Shown here piece by piece: positions 29,359-49,490 of a DNA stretch of 64,000 nt. Position numbers and translations under genes: made by a program. The notes beneath the pieces were generated by a model. The model was not told the origin of the DNA, did not search any database, and was given only the letters and a program-made list of their open reading frames with translations. The stretch's first letter is position 1. Every line of letters begins with the position of its first letter. Source of the DNA: Piromyces finnis (Eukaryota; Neocallimastigomycota; Neocallimastigomycetes; Neocallimastigales; Neocallimastigaceae); the NCBI GenBank assembly GCA_002104945.1, contig MCFH01000012.1, positions 929,788 to 993,787 on the forward strand, given 5' to 3'.

Positions 29359-30470
29359 AAATTTTTTTTTTTTTACCCTTTTTTAACTCCTAAAAATAAA
29401 ATATCAATTTTCCTTTTTTACTATTAGCATTAGTGTTATTCTTTTAATCCTTATTATTCCTATTACTTTACTGTTAATAGTAATAATAAAATACCATTTT
29501 TTTTATTATTCTTTTTTTAATCTTCATTATTACTATTATTTTATTATTAAAATAGTAATAAAAAAAAAAAAAATACCAATCTTTTTTGTTTTTTATTTTA
29601 ATTCTTATTTTAATCATTATCATTTTTTTCCATTCTATATTAATAATTCTATAATTATTTCTCCCAATAAATTAAAAAATATATATAAAAAATAAAAATA
29701 TAAAAAAAAAATAATAATAATAAATAGAACTTTTTTTACTTTATATATAATAATATTTTCAGCATTAAATTAATAATAAATCCTCTTTAATATTAATATT
29801 ATTTTTTTTTTTAATTTATTTATTATATATATTTACTTTATATATAACATACATAGACATAGATGTAATTGTAATATGAAATAATTATAAAATAAAAATT
29901 AATACAAATTGCTATTTATGTGAATAAATAATAATTATATTAAGAATAATAATTATATTAAGTATCTTATTTATATGAATAAATAATGTTTATAATAATA
30001 TTAAGTATATTTGTATATTTATATTTTATATATTGTTGAGAAAAATCCTCTTTAATATTAATATTATTTTTTTTTTAATTTATTTATTATATATATTTAC
30101 TTTATATATAACATACATAGACATAGATGTAATTGTAATATGAAATAATTATAAAATAAAAATTAATACAAATTGCTATTTATGTGAATAAATAATAATT
30201 ATATTAAGAATAATAATTATATTAAGTATCTTATTTATATGAATAAATAATGTTTATAATAATATTAAGTATATTTGTATATTTATATTTTATATATTGT
30301 TGAGAAAATAATTTAGTTTTTTCTATATATATAAAATATTGGTGTTATTACCATAAAAAATTTAAAAAAAAAAAACTTTTTTTTAGGCGTTTTTTTATCT
30401 TTTTTTTTTTTATGGAATAAAAAATCTATATATTATTGTTTTACATTTTCTTTTCTTTTTGGTTTTTATT
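29359..30470. other. Convergent intergenic region
   Basis: 3' flanks of the DUF1746 gene and of the ANKRD13-like gene, A/T-rich. Apart from the 265-bp tandem duplication listed separately, nothing gene-like is seen. Confidence 0.5.
29778..30308. repeat. Tandem duplication of about 265 bp
   Basis: The segment starting AAATCCTCTTTAATATTAAT at 29778 and ending TATTGTTGAGAAAA near 30044 is repeated directly after itself, to about 30308. The copies seem identical except for a one-base difference in a T run. The repeat is non-coding. Such near identity suggests a recent duplication or an assembly duplication. Confidence 0.92.
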
Positions 30471-33139
30471 CTACTGTCTATTAATAATTTTGAAGAAAAC
30501 ATTATCATTCTTATAATCCTTTGGAATTTCAAATAATTCATCTGGTAACATATTTACATCCTTTGAGCAATCTAAGGTGGTTAATTGGAAGGCAATAGAT
30601 TGATATAATGGAACACCTACAAGAAAATACATATACCCATTTATTATTATTATTATTATATATTTTTAAATAGAAATATATTATTAAAAATTTTTATTAT
30701 AATTATAAAAAAAATTAAAATTAATAATTAAAAAAAAAAAAAACTTACTTATTTTAACTGGGAAAGAATGTTTATTTTGTGATTTTTCAATGATATCTTG
30801 AGTAATAAATTTATAAGCCATTTTCTCCATATCACTACAATCTTCTTGTGATTTAACTTGATCAAAAAGAAGCATCATAAATAATTCTAAAACTGGTTTA
30901 AGATCAATTGCAGCAATTGGGAAATTACTACTTTCCTTTGCCATCCATAACTTAATCTTATGCTTATAAGCTTTTCTTTCTTCAACAACATTCATAATTC
31001 TTCCCATATGAAGTGGAAGAGTAGAATTTGAATCAAAATATTCTTCTTCAGTTATTTTCTTAAGATTAAGTTTAACAATATCCATATGATTTAAACGTTT
31101 GGTTTTTTCATCATCATTAGTATTTAAAATATTATGTACAACAGCATTGTTATCTTGATAGTATTTATCACAATAGGCTTGTTCCCAATCTAATGTATCT
31201 TCTAATTCTGTTTTCTTTTCATAAGTTTTAGTTTCACCATTTCTATTTACAGTGTAGGTAACTGTGTTATCATCATCAGTCTTTTTGGATTCAACAATAT
31301 TATTTGATTCTTTATTATCTTGAAGAGGTAAGCTTTTAATAGTTGATTCATTTTCATCATCAGAAATATTGGTTTCGTTATCTGAATTACTTGAATCTGA
31401 ATCACTGTCGTCGTCTGAATTGGAAGCTTCTGTATTTTTACGATGAATGGATTCAGTAGAAGAACTACTTCCATTATTTTCATTTTTAATATACTTTGCA
31501 AATGGATTCTTATTGGAATCACCTTTAATATACTTTGTTTTAATAATACTTTCAGATTCACCAATTTTTGCTTCATCATTTCTCTTTTTGATAAAAATGT
31601 TTGCCTTTTTAGCTTTATATTGAGTACATTTATAACTTTTTCCATTTTCTAATTGGAAAGTTTTAGTACTTTTCTTTAAAAGTCCACCCTTTTTTTCTTT
31701 AAAGGTAAATTGAGAAAGATCAAGTTTAAATTTATATAACTTGCTAGCACTTAATTTTGATCTAATAGAATTATCTAAATACCATCTTGGAATATTTGGA
31801 TAAAATTCTTGATATTTCTTTTCATTATGATCGATAATGAAAACCTTGTAAATTCCTAATTTTATATTTTAAAATGTTTTAAAATTTTAGAATAACTGTA
31901 AATATTATTTGATATAAATTAACTTTTTTTTTTTTTCATAAATTTATATTATTAACAAAACTTTTTTTTATCTATTTAAACTTACCAGAAGATTCATCAA
32001 ATTTTAATATAAAAGACATATTTCCTCTAATGACCTTTGGAATACCACTCATATCAAAACCACCAATAGTGAAATCTAATCTAACAGAGTTACCTTTCTT
32101 ATAAAATTGTTCGATATCCTTATAACCAAGTTTTTGTAAAAGTGGAACTTTATATAATTAATTTTTAATTAATAATGAAAAATAATTTTATTATTATTAG
32201 TATTCTTTAAAAATTTTTTTTTTTTTATTTTTTAAACTTACTAGTAGTTCTAATTTTTCCTTTATATTTAACATATAAATTTGGAGTTGTTTTATTCCAT
32301 TCTTCCATTAATCCTCCTGGTCCGGTAATTTTTTCAATAACATTTTTCCATTTATAAAAAGTCATGGTTTCTATAAGATCAGCATTACCTAATCTATTAA
32401 TAATAATAATTAATATTAATAATAATAATTAATAGACCATTAATATTTTAATGATTTATTCATTAATAAATAAAAGAAGGACATTAATATTTTAATGATT
32501 TATTCTATAAAAGAATATAATATATATGTATTCATTGAAATATATATATTTAATATATCAATTACAAATGAATTATACTAATGAATTATATCTATTTGTT
32601 TATTATAATCTATGTCATATTCTTAATAATATAACTTTTACTAATATATTTTTAATATTTTTTTATTTTTATTCAATTCTTTTATTTCATTTTATATATT
32701 ATATTAATATTTCTATTATTTATAATCATTGAGATTTTTTGGTTTTTTGGATATTTTTTCAATTTGAATAGCTTATCAATTTAATTTGCTTTTCACCTTT
32801 TTACTTTTTCATATTACTAAAATACATATAAAAATTCATATTCCATAATTTTTAAATTCCTATAAAAATTATAAAACATGTCAATACTTACAAAGAAGAT
32901 TCATTAAGGGCACTCCAACCAAAAGAATTACGACAAAATATATCACTTCCATTTTGTAATAATATGGAAATACAGCTAAAACGATTTAACATTAAGGCCA
33001 AATGAAGTGGTGAATTTCCATGGTTATCATTTTCATTAATTCGTTCTTTAACTTTCTTATCCATTAATAATTCTCTAAGAGAAACTGCATCATTTCTATA
33101 GATACAGCGGTGAATTGGATATGTTTCTAAGACAGTCAT
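30471..33139 (-). CDS. ANKRD13-like protein (ankyrin repeats plus GPCR-chaperone domain)
   Basis: ATG at 33139-33137, stop TAG at 30473-30471; six or so exons. Exon 1 (33139-32888) has an ankyrin opening typical of ANKRD13: YPIHRCIYRNDAVSLRELL, then NDNHGNSPLHLALMLNRF and FGWSALNESS. Later exons (about 32395-32245, 32150-31990, 31855-30747, 30616-30471) form the conserved C-terminal domain: MTFYKWKNVIEKI, FYKKGNSVRLDFTIGGFDM, IRGNMSFILKF, and at the end SFPVKI-GVPLYQSIAFQLTT, which matches the FPVKIEIPLF-type ending of the family. A Ser/Asp/Asn-rich insert lies at about 31560-31250. Animal ANKRD13A/B/D bind ubiquitinated membrane cargo at endosomes through UIMs, and ANKRD13C acts as an ER chaperone for receptors. 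No UIM is evident here, so the ANKRD13C type is favoured. Confidence 0.82.
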
Positions 33140-33635
33140 GTTTTAAAACCTTTTTAAGAAAAAAATTAATGAAATATAACTTTTTTAGCTTTCTGTAATT
33201 CATATTACATAATAATTTTGTTATGATAACTAGTATTTTAATAATTTTTTTTTTCATTCTATTGAAATTTACCTTTTTTTCTGTAAGAAAAAAAAATGTT
33301 CAAAAGTTTTATGTATTTACAATATACTTAATATAATTATTATTATTATTGGAAAATAAAAAAACTCAACTATACAATTTTTTTTTAAAAGAAGAAAAGA
33401 AAAAATTATCTTCTTTTTATTTTATTATTTATTTCTTTCTATATTTGGATATTATTTTATTTTGTGATTGATTTTTGATTAAAATAGATACAAAAATATA
33501 TTTAATATAAAATTATAATATAAATATTATATATAAATTTTATATTGCCTATTAGATTAATTATTGATAAAAACTATTTTTTATTTATTTATTTATTTAT
33601 TTACTTATTTATTTATTTATATATATATTATTTAC

Positions 33636-33666
<31 letters not shown>

Positions 33667-33676
33667 TATATTATTT

Positions 33677-33712
<36 letters not shown>

Positions 33713-33866
33713 TATATTATTTATTATTTATTTATTTATATATTTATTTGTTTATTATTTATTTATTGATTTATTGATTTATTTATTTATATATTTATAT
33801 ATTTATTTATTTATTTATATATATATTTATTTATTTATTTATATATATATTTATTTATTTATATAT

Positions 33867-33917
<51 letters not shown>

Positions 33918-36006
33918 TCAAAATATAAAAAATTAAAAATAAAAAATTTTAATTAATTTTTAATAAAATCTATTATTTTAATTTATTTTAATTAAATGAT
34001 ACAGGCAAATGTATTTCATTGGCCAGAATATAATAAATGTTATTGAAATCTTTGCATTGGCACCAAATATGTAAATATTTAATATATTTTTTATTTATAG
34101 AAAAAAACTTTATATTAAATAAAATTAAAATGACATATTAGAAAAATTAATTAAAATTAAAATTAATCATAATTTTATAAATTTTAAAGTTTGATTTTTA
34201 ATTTAAATTATTCATTTTTATATTAAATTCATTAATAGCTCATATATTAATATTTTTTAACCCGATAGTTAGCATAATTATATGTTATACACTTTATAAA
34301 AAAAGAAGAGTGAATTACCTATAGTATCAATATTTTATTGATAAAAGTAATAATAGTTATTTTATATATAGATCAATAATAGTTATGGATTTGTTCATGA
34401 TGTTATTTTAGTATCCTGGATGCTAATATACTATTATCACTATTTTTTAACTATAAATACCTGTTTAGATTTTCTTTTTATTATAATTTTTTAATCCTCT
34501 GTTTTTTCTATTTAATTATAACATTATTATAAATATAATTCTTTAATCCTCTGGTTTTTCCTTATAACATTATAAATAGTAAGTTCTTCATTTACTAAAA
34601 TAATTTTTAATATTATATAATAAATTTTATAAAATATTCAAAAAGTATTTTATAATTACATATTTTTTATTTCTTTTAAGTTTAATAGAATATTCATCAT
34701 GGATCATCCATAAAAAAAAATTTTATTATAGATAATAAATAATATAAAAGTAGTAATCATTATTGCATAATATTAAACCATGAAAGATTCAACTAAACAA
34801 TTTAAAATATTTTTTCCGTTTATAAATAAAATAGTAATCATATTATCTTAATTATTATATTGCTGACAACACACTTTTATTAATATCACGTTTCCGTATT
34901 TACAAATTACTACAATTATTACTATTATTATCACATCACCAATAAAACGATCTATAATTACTCTAATATTTAACGTATTTAAATGTAATAAATTAGAATG
35001 TTAATGTAATACGTTAAAAATAGATTGTATTAAGAAATTAAGAATTAAAATAATAATAAATGATAATTTAATACAATATATTATTTATATATTATTTATG
35101 ATATATTGTTCATATATTGTAATTAATTTAAATTATGATAAATGCTGTTACACTAACTCAAAACAATTTTTTAAAAAAATGTAATATTATTAAATAAACA
35201 ATAAATTGGTGAAGAAAAAAAAGAGCCTTATCTTTAGTTATTATTATTATTATTATTATTATTATAAAAAATATATATTTTAATACAAAAAAGAGTATTT
35301 AATGAAACTATTGCATAATAATTTATACAAATTTATTATTTATTAAGGAATATAAGCCTATTTAATTTCTATTTATTTTATTGAAAATTATTAATTATTT
35401 AAAAAAAATTATGGTTCATTAATTCTTAAACAATAAATTTAGTAAATTTGGTTTAAAAAAACAAAAAAATTTAAGCCACGAATTAATAAAAAATATTATA
35501 TATTTTTGTTATATTTTAATATAATTATATAATTATAAGCCATAATAAAGAAAAAATGTACTACAAAATTAATTAAAATTTTTATTTTATATATTAAAAA
35601 AATAAAATAAAAATGATAATTAATGTAAAATTACAATACATTTAATTAAAATTAAACTTTAATTATTATTAAAAATTTTATTATTGTCACGTGTATTCAT
35701 TACTATTACACTTAATTTAATGTAAATTCAAAATAAAATATTTTTTGAAATAAAAAAAAAAATGGCTAAAATTTAATATTTTCCTTTTTTTTTTATAAAA
35801 AAATTTTATTGAAGTTCGTAAATCTTGAAGAATTAAAAAAAAAAAGAGTAATTTAAAGCTATTTTTTTTTTTAAATTGCTTTAATATAAGGAAAAGAAAA
35901 ATACAAAAAAGTAAAAAATAAAAAGTTAAAAAAAAAAAAAAAAAACAATAGAAACAAAATAGAACCCAATAAATAAATAAAAAATAAAAAATAAAAAAAA
36001 TAAAAA
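33140..36006. other. Divergent intergenic region with TTTA microsatellite
   Basis: 2.9 kb between the ANKRD13-like gene and the LRR gene. It contains the TTTA repeat listed separately. A short imperfect duplication around TTTAATCCTCTG..TTTTTC lies near 34490-34570, and a CACGTG E-box at 35688-35693, 314 bp before the LRR gene start. No gene is supported; hydrophobic reading frames here come from the repeat. Confidence 0.45.
33580..33919. repeat. (TTTA)n microsatellite, interrupted
   Basis: About 340 bp of TTTA units with TATATA, TTAC and TTGATT interruptions. It produces meaningless Leu/Phe/Ile/Tyr reading frames on the plus strand. Confidence 0.95.
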
Positions 36007-37652
36007 ATGAAATTTACACAATTCATTTCTGCCGCTTTATTTGCTGGTTTATTAAAGGTTAATGCACAAGACTGTGATATTGTTAAAAACATTCTCAGAA
36101 ATTTATATCCAATTGATGAGAATGTTGACTGTTGTTCATATGCATTAAACGATCAATACGCTGTTGGATGTAATGGTGCTGTTGTTACTTCACTGTAAAG
36201 ATTAGTTTAATATATATATATATTTAAAAAAAAAAATACAATAAATATAAAAAGAAAAAAAAATATATGTATTTATCAATAAAATCTCTTTATTATAAAA
36301 ATAGTTCTATTGTCAATAATCCATCTATTATTGAAGTTCCAGCTGACATTACCACTTTAATTAATTTAGAAAGTTTGTAAGTAAAAAAAAATAATTTTAT
36401 GAAAAAAAAGGGATTAAAAAAATTAATCAAAAAAAAATAATTTTATATATGTATTATTAAATAAACTCTATTGTATAAAAATTAAAAATAATAATAACAG
36501 AGATCTTAGTAATTGTAACATTCAACAATTCCCATACAATCTTAAATCCTTATCAAGACTTAAATCACTGTAAGTGAATATACAATACATCACATAAATG
36601 TTTAAAAAATATAAAATAATATTACTTAAAAAAAAATTGTAAAATATATTTTAGTACTCTTTGGAAAAACAGTATTACTGAAGTTACAGAAGAAATTGCT
36701 CAGTTTCCTGCTTTAGAAAAATTGTAAATAAAAAACATTTTAATATTTTATATCAATTTTATTTTCATATAAATCAAAAATGATGATTAAATTGATATAA
36801 TATCTTAATATAATACTTATTAAAAAAAATAGAGATTTAGGTGAAAATGGATTAACATCTCTTCCAGGTTCAATTGGACAATTAGGCAAATTAACCACAT
36901 TGTAAATGTCTTTTTTTTTTAAATTCTATGCCTATACAATATTATTAATGAATTAATGTATATCTAATATATGTATTATATTAATTTTAATAGAAATTTA
37001 TACAGAAACTCACTTACTGCTTTACCAGACTCATTATTTGCACTTATCAATCTTAAGAAATTGTAAGAACTATCTCATTATTGTCATTGTGTTATATTAA
37101 AAAAAAATTTAATTATTCTTATTTACATATCTAAAATGTATAAATAAATATTATAGAAATGTAGAAAGTAACCAAAATTTATCAGGATCATTAATGCCAT
37201 TCAAAAGTGTAGTTGATACTTGTAACATTAAAAATACACATTTATGTATTGAACAAAAAGGTGTTTGCGATAAATACATTACAAACAATACAAGAATGCC
37301 ATACTGTCATCCAGAAAACTTTACTGAGGAAGAATTAGAAGGTGGATCTGATGGTACCTCTGAAAAGAGTGGCAAAAAATCAAATACTGCTATCATTATT
37401 GTTTGTATCATTCTTGCTTTAGTTGTAATCGGTGCCATTGCTGGATTTATGATTTATAAGAAACGTAATAATAATAATACACCACATGAAAAGGAAGAAG
37501 TTAATAATAATGAACAAAACACTACATTAGAAGAAAATCAAAATGAAAATGAGAATGAAAATTCTCAACAAGACAATAGAAATAGTGGAAGTTCAATAAG
37601 TATTGATCCATCTAGTGTTTCAGTTGACATTAAGCCACTTGTTAAGCATTAA
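36007..37652 (+). CDS. Secreted/type I membrane leucine-rich repeat protein
   Basis: Seven exons: 36007-36194, 36305-36376, 36501-36569, 36655-36723, 36833-36901, 36994-37062 and 37157-37652. Signal peptide MKFTQFISAALFAGLLKVNA, then a Cys-containing N-cap (CDIVKNIL..DCCSYAL..VGCNG). About five leucine-rich repeats follow (for example DLGENGLTSLPGSIGQLGKL), then a Cys-rich C-cap (DTCNIKNTHLCIEQKGVCDK), a transmembrane helix (TAIIIVCIILALVVIGAIAGF) with basic stop-transfer KKR, and an Asn/Glu-rich tail of about 70 residues. The outer domain probably binds a ligand or surface; the tail has no kinase or known signalling domain. Exons 3-6 are each exactly 69 nt and every intron is phase 2 within a Leu codon, so each exon is one repeat. 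Confidence 0.88.
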
Positions 37653-39381
37653 ATTTATTAAACATAGAAATTTGTTTGTTTTATATACATAAAATAGCAA
37701 CAAAAAAATTAATTATGATAATTATAATATAATAAAAAGAAGGAAGGAAAATGGGAACCAAAAGAAAATATATTTATTTTCATATTCATTATTTTTACTC
37801 CTTCTTACACAATATGTATAATATAAATAAACTAGTGTAGTAAAAAAAATAAAATAGAATTTAAAATTTATTTTAATATTATTATAATAATTTATTAAAG
37901 AAAAAGAAAAAATATATATATGTATGTATATATTTTATCTATTTATTTTTTCAAGAAATTATTTAAATAAAACTATCACCAAAAAGAAAATATATATATA
38001 TATATATTAATAATGATAAAGATTTTACAATAAAATAAATTTTAAATAAAGACAGGAAAATATCAATTTAAAATAAAATATGAGTTTAACATTATATTTA
38101 AATTTAAATTAAAAATAACAAAACGCTTTTTGGCAAAAAAAAAAAAAGTTATATTTTATAAATTATAATAAAATGTTTAACAAAATAACAATAAATAAAA
38201 AAAGTTTTTAAAAAAAAAAAAAAGTTAGCAAAACAAAAATCCTAACTATAAATAGGTTAAATAAAAATTTAGTATATATAATAAATATTTAAGACATTAA
38301 AAAGGAATTTATACTGGCATTATTATCAACGTGAGATTTTATCCATAGTTCATGATAAGAAAAAATATATATATATTATGATAATCTTGAAGAAATTATA
38401 ATTATAAATCTTTTATAAATATAGTTAAACCTCTATTAAAAAATGAAATGGTATTCAATTATACTTTTACATTAAATATTAATATTATTATTAATTTTTG
38501 TAGAATTTTTCTTGTTAAATAGATGAATATTGTTAAAAAATAATACATTATTATTATCTTAATTATAAATAAAAAAAAAAAAGTCTTTTTATATCATTAA
38601 TTATAATTTCTACAATTAGTATTTGTTACTGTGTGACATTTAGAATTAGCATTAAAATTAGCATTAAAATGAAATAAAACTTTATCATTTTTACAAAAGA
38701 TATTAACGTAAATGAAAAAAAAAAAAAAAGGCAATTGAAGAATTATCAATTTTAATTTTTTGCAATTTATCAAGTAGATTCTTTTCATAATAAAATATTA
38801 TAAAAATTCCAGAAGGAATGAAAAAAATAATAACAAATTTATAATATTATTTTGTTAATTTTTGCAATATAAACAATTAATTATAACTATTGAATAATTA
38901 TTTACTGAAAACTTATAAAATTATTAATTTGTTCATACTATGAAACTAAATATATATATATTTAATTTTTAAATACTATATTTTTATAATTTATATTTTA
39001 AAAGAATTGTAAAATTAAATATTCAATGCCAACATTTTTCTTTTCTCTTTTTTCTTTTTTTTTTTTTTTTTTTTTTTTTTGCTTATATATATACAAATTG
39101 ACTACTCTACGAATATTAGTAACTGTAGAACTCTTATCCCTATTATTATAAATGCTATTTTTAACCAAGAAAAAAAAAGTTCTTATAAAGGATATATAAT
39201 AAATTAAAACTCAGAAAATAGTAAAGATTCAAAAATAATAAAAAAAAAAAAATTAAAATAAATGAAATAAATAACAAAGGATGAATGGGATACTTAAATT
39301 TGATTATCGATAAAGATACCTTTTTAATTATATAATATAAACTTATTCTAATAACATAATAATTTATTTCAATACCAAACT

Positions 39382-39412
<31 letters not shown>

Positions 39413-39766
39413 AATCCAAAAAATATAATATATTTATACAAATACAAAAATGTTGATTATAAAAAACTTTTTTATATTAAATAAAATTTAACAATTTTAA
39501 TAATTTTAAAGTTTATTGAAATTAATTTATTTTAATTTATTTTGTTTTTTTGTTTTGTTTTAAAATTCATTATATTTATTCAATTACCTACACATTTTAC
39601 TACTAAATTTTAAAACTATTTAGTTTTTGATAAAAATTAAGTATTTTATATTTTATATAAAAAAAATTAAAAAAATAAAAAAAATAAGTCATATATATAT
39701 AAAATGAATATATAATATAAATAATATTCCTATTTTTTTTAATATTATTATAAAGTTTAAATAAAA
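37653..39766. other. Intergenic region
   Basis: 2.1 kb of A/T-rich DNA with several homopolymers (A run about 39383-39409; T run about 39057-39080). It holds the LRR gene 3' flank and the promoter side of the next gene. No ORF with real composition is seen. Confidence 0.45.
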
Positions 39767-47415
<7,649 letters not shown>

Positions 47416-48149
47416 ATTTTAAATACCAAATATATATATTATTAATTATATTTAATTACTAAATAGCGAAATAATATATAATATTTAAATAATATATAGT
47501 AAATGTATATATTATATTTAATCCAAAATAAAAACTACATTTAAATATAAAAGTAATAGACAAATATAAATATATTAAAAAAAAAAGGATAATTTTCTAA
47601 AGATTGAAACTTGTTAATAAGTTTTATAATTTTTTTTATCGTATTGTAATGATTATTCTTCGTTTTCTTTTATTCTTATTTTGTTTTATTTTGTTTTATT
47701 TTATATATTGTTTAAATTATGTTGGAATTATAGTTTGTCTGCTTGTTTTTTTTTTTTTTTTTCTGATTTTACTTCATTTTAATTTATTATAATTAATATT
47801 TTATAAAGAAAAAAGAACATATGTTGAAAATATATGAAATAAGTAAACATATAAAAAAGTATATACATTATTTTATATTGTATGAATTAACATGGGATAT
47901 AAATATTTATTATTTTTAAAAAAGTTAAATGATAGTAATTTCTTTAACTGGTATATAATGAGGATAAAGCTAATCCACCAAATAAGAATTTCCAACTTTG
48001 TGGATAAATCCATTTAATATCTAATAGTATTATTTTGTAAAAATAATAGGAATACTTAATAACTCGGTTTTATTAAAATAATATAAAAAAAAAATTTTTT
48101 TTTTCTTGATTTATTTAACAATTACATATTATAATTTATAATTTATAAT
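47416..48149. other. Convergent intergenic region
   Basis: 3' flanks of the RSPH10B-like gene and PSMG2, A/T-rich. A hydrophobic 62-codon frame at 47604-47792 has only T-run composition and no support. Confidence 0.45.
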
Positions 48150-49490
48150 TTATAGGTTACCATTTTTATTTATAGCTTTTCCAACCTCTTTTGAAAGAAG
48201 ATAAGCATCAGCAACATTATCACCTTCAACAGTAAACCACATCATGAAAAGTAAAGGAATTTGACCATTTTGACACATTTCATAAAATTTATAAGCAAAG
48301 CCACAACCTGGAAGTAATGGACTTGGAGTATTATCAGTAAATTCTGGAGCAGATGAAAAACCATTACCATTATCAATTTCAATAGCTGAAGTGTAAGTAT
48401 CATAGCTACTATTTTCTTTCAAATCATTTGGGTGAATTTCAATTTTATTCCATTCTAAAGAATCAATGTGACCATTGAAATCTAAAACCTGCTTTAAGGC
48501 GTCTGTTCTCATAATCTTTAAACGATTACTTTTAGTGAAAAATTTATTTATATTAATTCATTATAATACAAATTATAAATTGAAAAATTGCATCAGTTAG
48601 TATTACCATAAAATAAATATATAATTTTATATTCTATAATTAATTAAAAATTTATATCAATACCTTTCTATTAATTTATCATTTCCTCTTGAAGCATCAG
48701 CACCAGAAAGAAGTACAACATATCTAAAGTTGATTGTTTTTATCCATTCAAATAAATCTTTAATCATTTCATTACCCTTTTTCTATTATTTAAAATAACG
48801 TTTTGGTAATGGAAAAAGATACATGATAATTAATAACAAGTTTATTTTAAAAATATAAATTAAATCATGATTCAATATAAAAGATAATTACTGTAATAAC
48901 TGGTGAACGAATTTGAATAACTGAAATGCTGTTATCTTCATTTTGATAAACTGGGTTTTTTTAAATTAAATTATAAAAAGTTTAATGTTAATGTAACAAA
49001 GTTTTTAACTTTTTATACATATTATATATATAGGAAGTAAAATGAATTGACAAACTTTCAATATTTGTAGCTAAAAAATTAGAGTTATTTCCATATGGAT
49101 CATTTCCAATAATTGGTAATAAATATGGAGAATCAAAATAACCAACACGTTTTAAATTTAATGATGTAATTAAAAGATCAATTGTTAATTGCCCAATATT
49201 TGCAATGTTATTTAATGCTGGCTAAAAGATATAAATAGCAAAATTTAATTTATAATGAAATAATGTTAAAAAGATATATATATATATATTAATAATAAAT
49301 TATTATAAAATTAAAAAATGTTTATATATATAGATATATTAATATATTATATTAATTATATCTTTTATAATTGCTGTTATAGTTAAATGTATAATACATT
49401 TAATTTATTATTTAAAATTCATACCAAAATTAGGGTAGAATTACATAATTTTGAAGTATCAAAATCTGATTTTGGAAAAAAAGTTAACAT
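48150..49490 (-). CDS. PSMG2: Proteasome assembly chaperone 2 (PAC2/ADD66 family)
   Basis: ATG at 49490-49488, stop at 48152-48150; about five exons. Exon 1 gives MLTFFPKSDFDTSKLCNSTLIL. The next (near 49222-49050) gives PALNNIANIGQLTIDLLITS and LKRVGYFDSPYLLPIIGNDPYG. This is the PSMG2 order of xxxVGNVGQLAxDL followed by GYF and the VGNNPY-like site. The exon near 48780-48663 reads FEWIKTINFRYVVLLSGADAS, and the last (48536-48150) has MRTDALKQVL, LLPGCGFAYKFYE and LLFMMWFTVEGDNVADAYLL, matching GGG..LL and EGDN-P-A of the family. It pairs with PSMG1 to guide assembly of the 20S proteasome alpha ring in cytosol and nucleus. Length (~260 aa) fits. The exon near 48960-48900 (IQIRSPVI-like) is less certain. 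Confidence 0.85.

Noticed and set aside
32526-32732. Hydrophobic 68-codon plus-strand frame
   Set aside because: Lies in an intron of the ANKRD13-like gene and has only A/T-driven Tyr/Ile/Phe/Asn composition.
33545-33956. Frames of LFIYLFIY repeats
   Set aside because: Translation of the TTTA microsatellite.
38597-38788. Minus-strand 63-codon frame
   Set aside because: Low-complexity A/T composition, no splice partners, no recognisable family.
47604-47792. Hydrophobic 62-codon frame after the RSPH10B-like gene
   Set aside because: T-rich 3' flank; composition only, no start context or homolog recognised.
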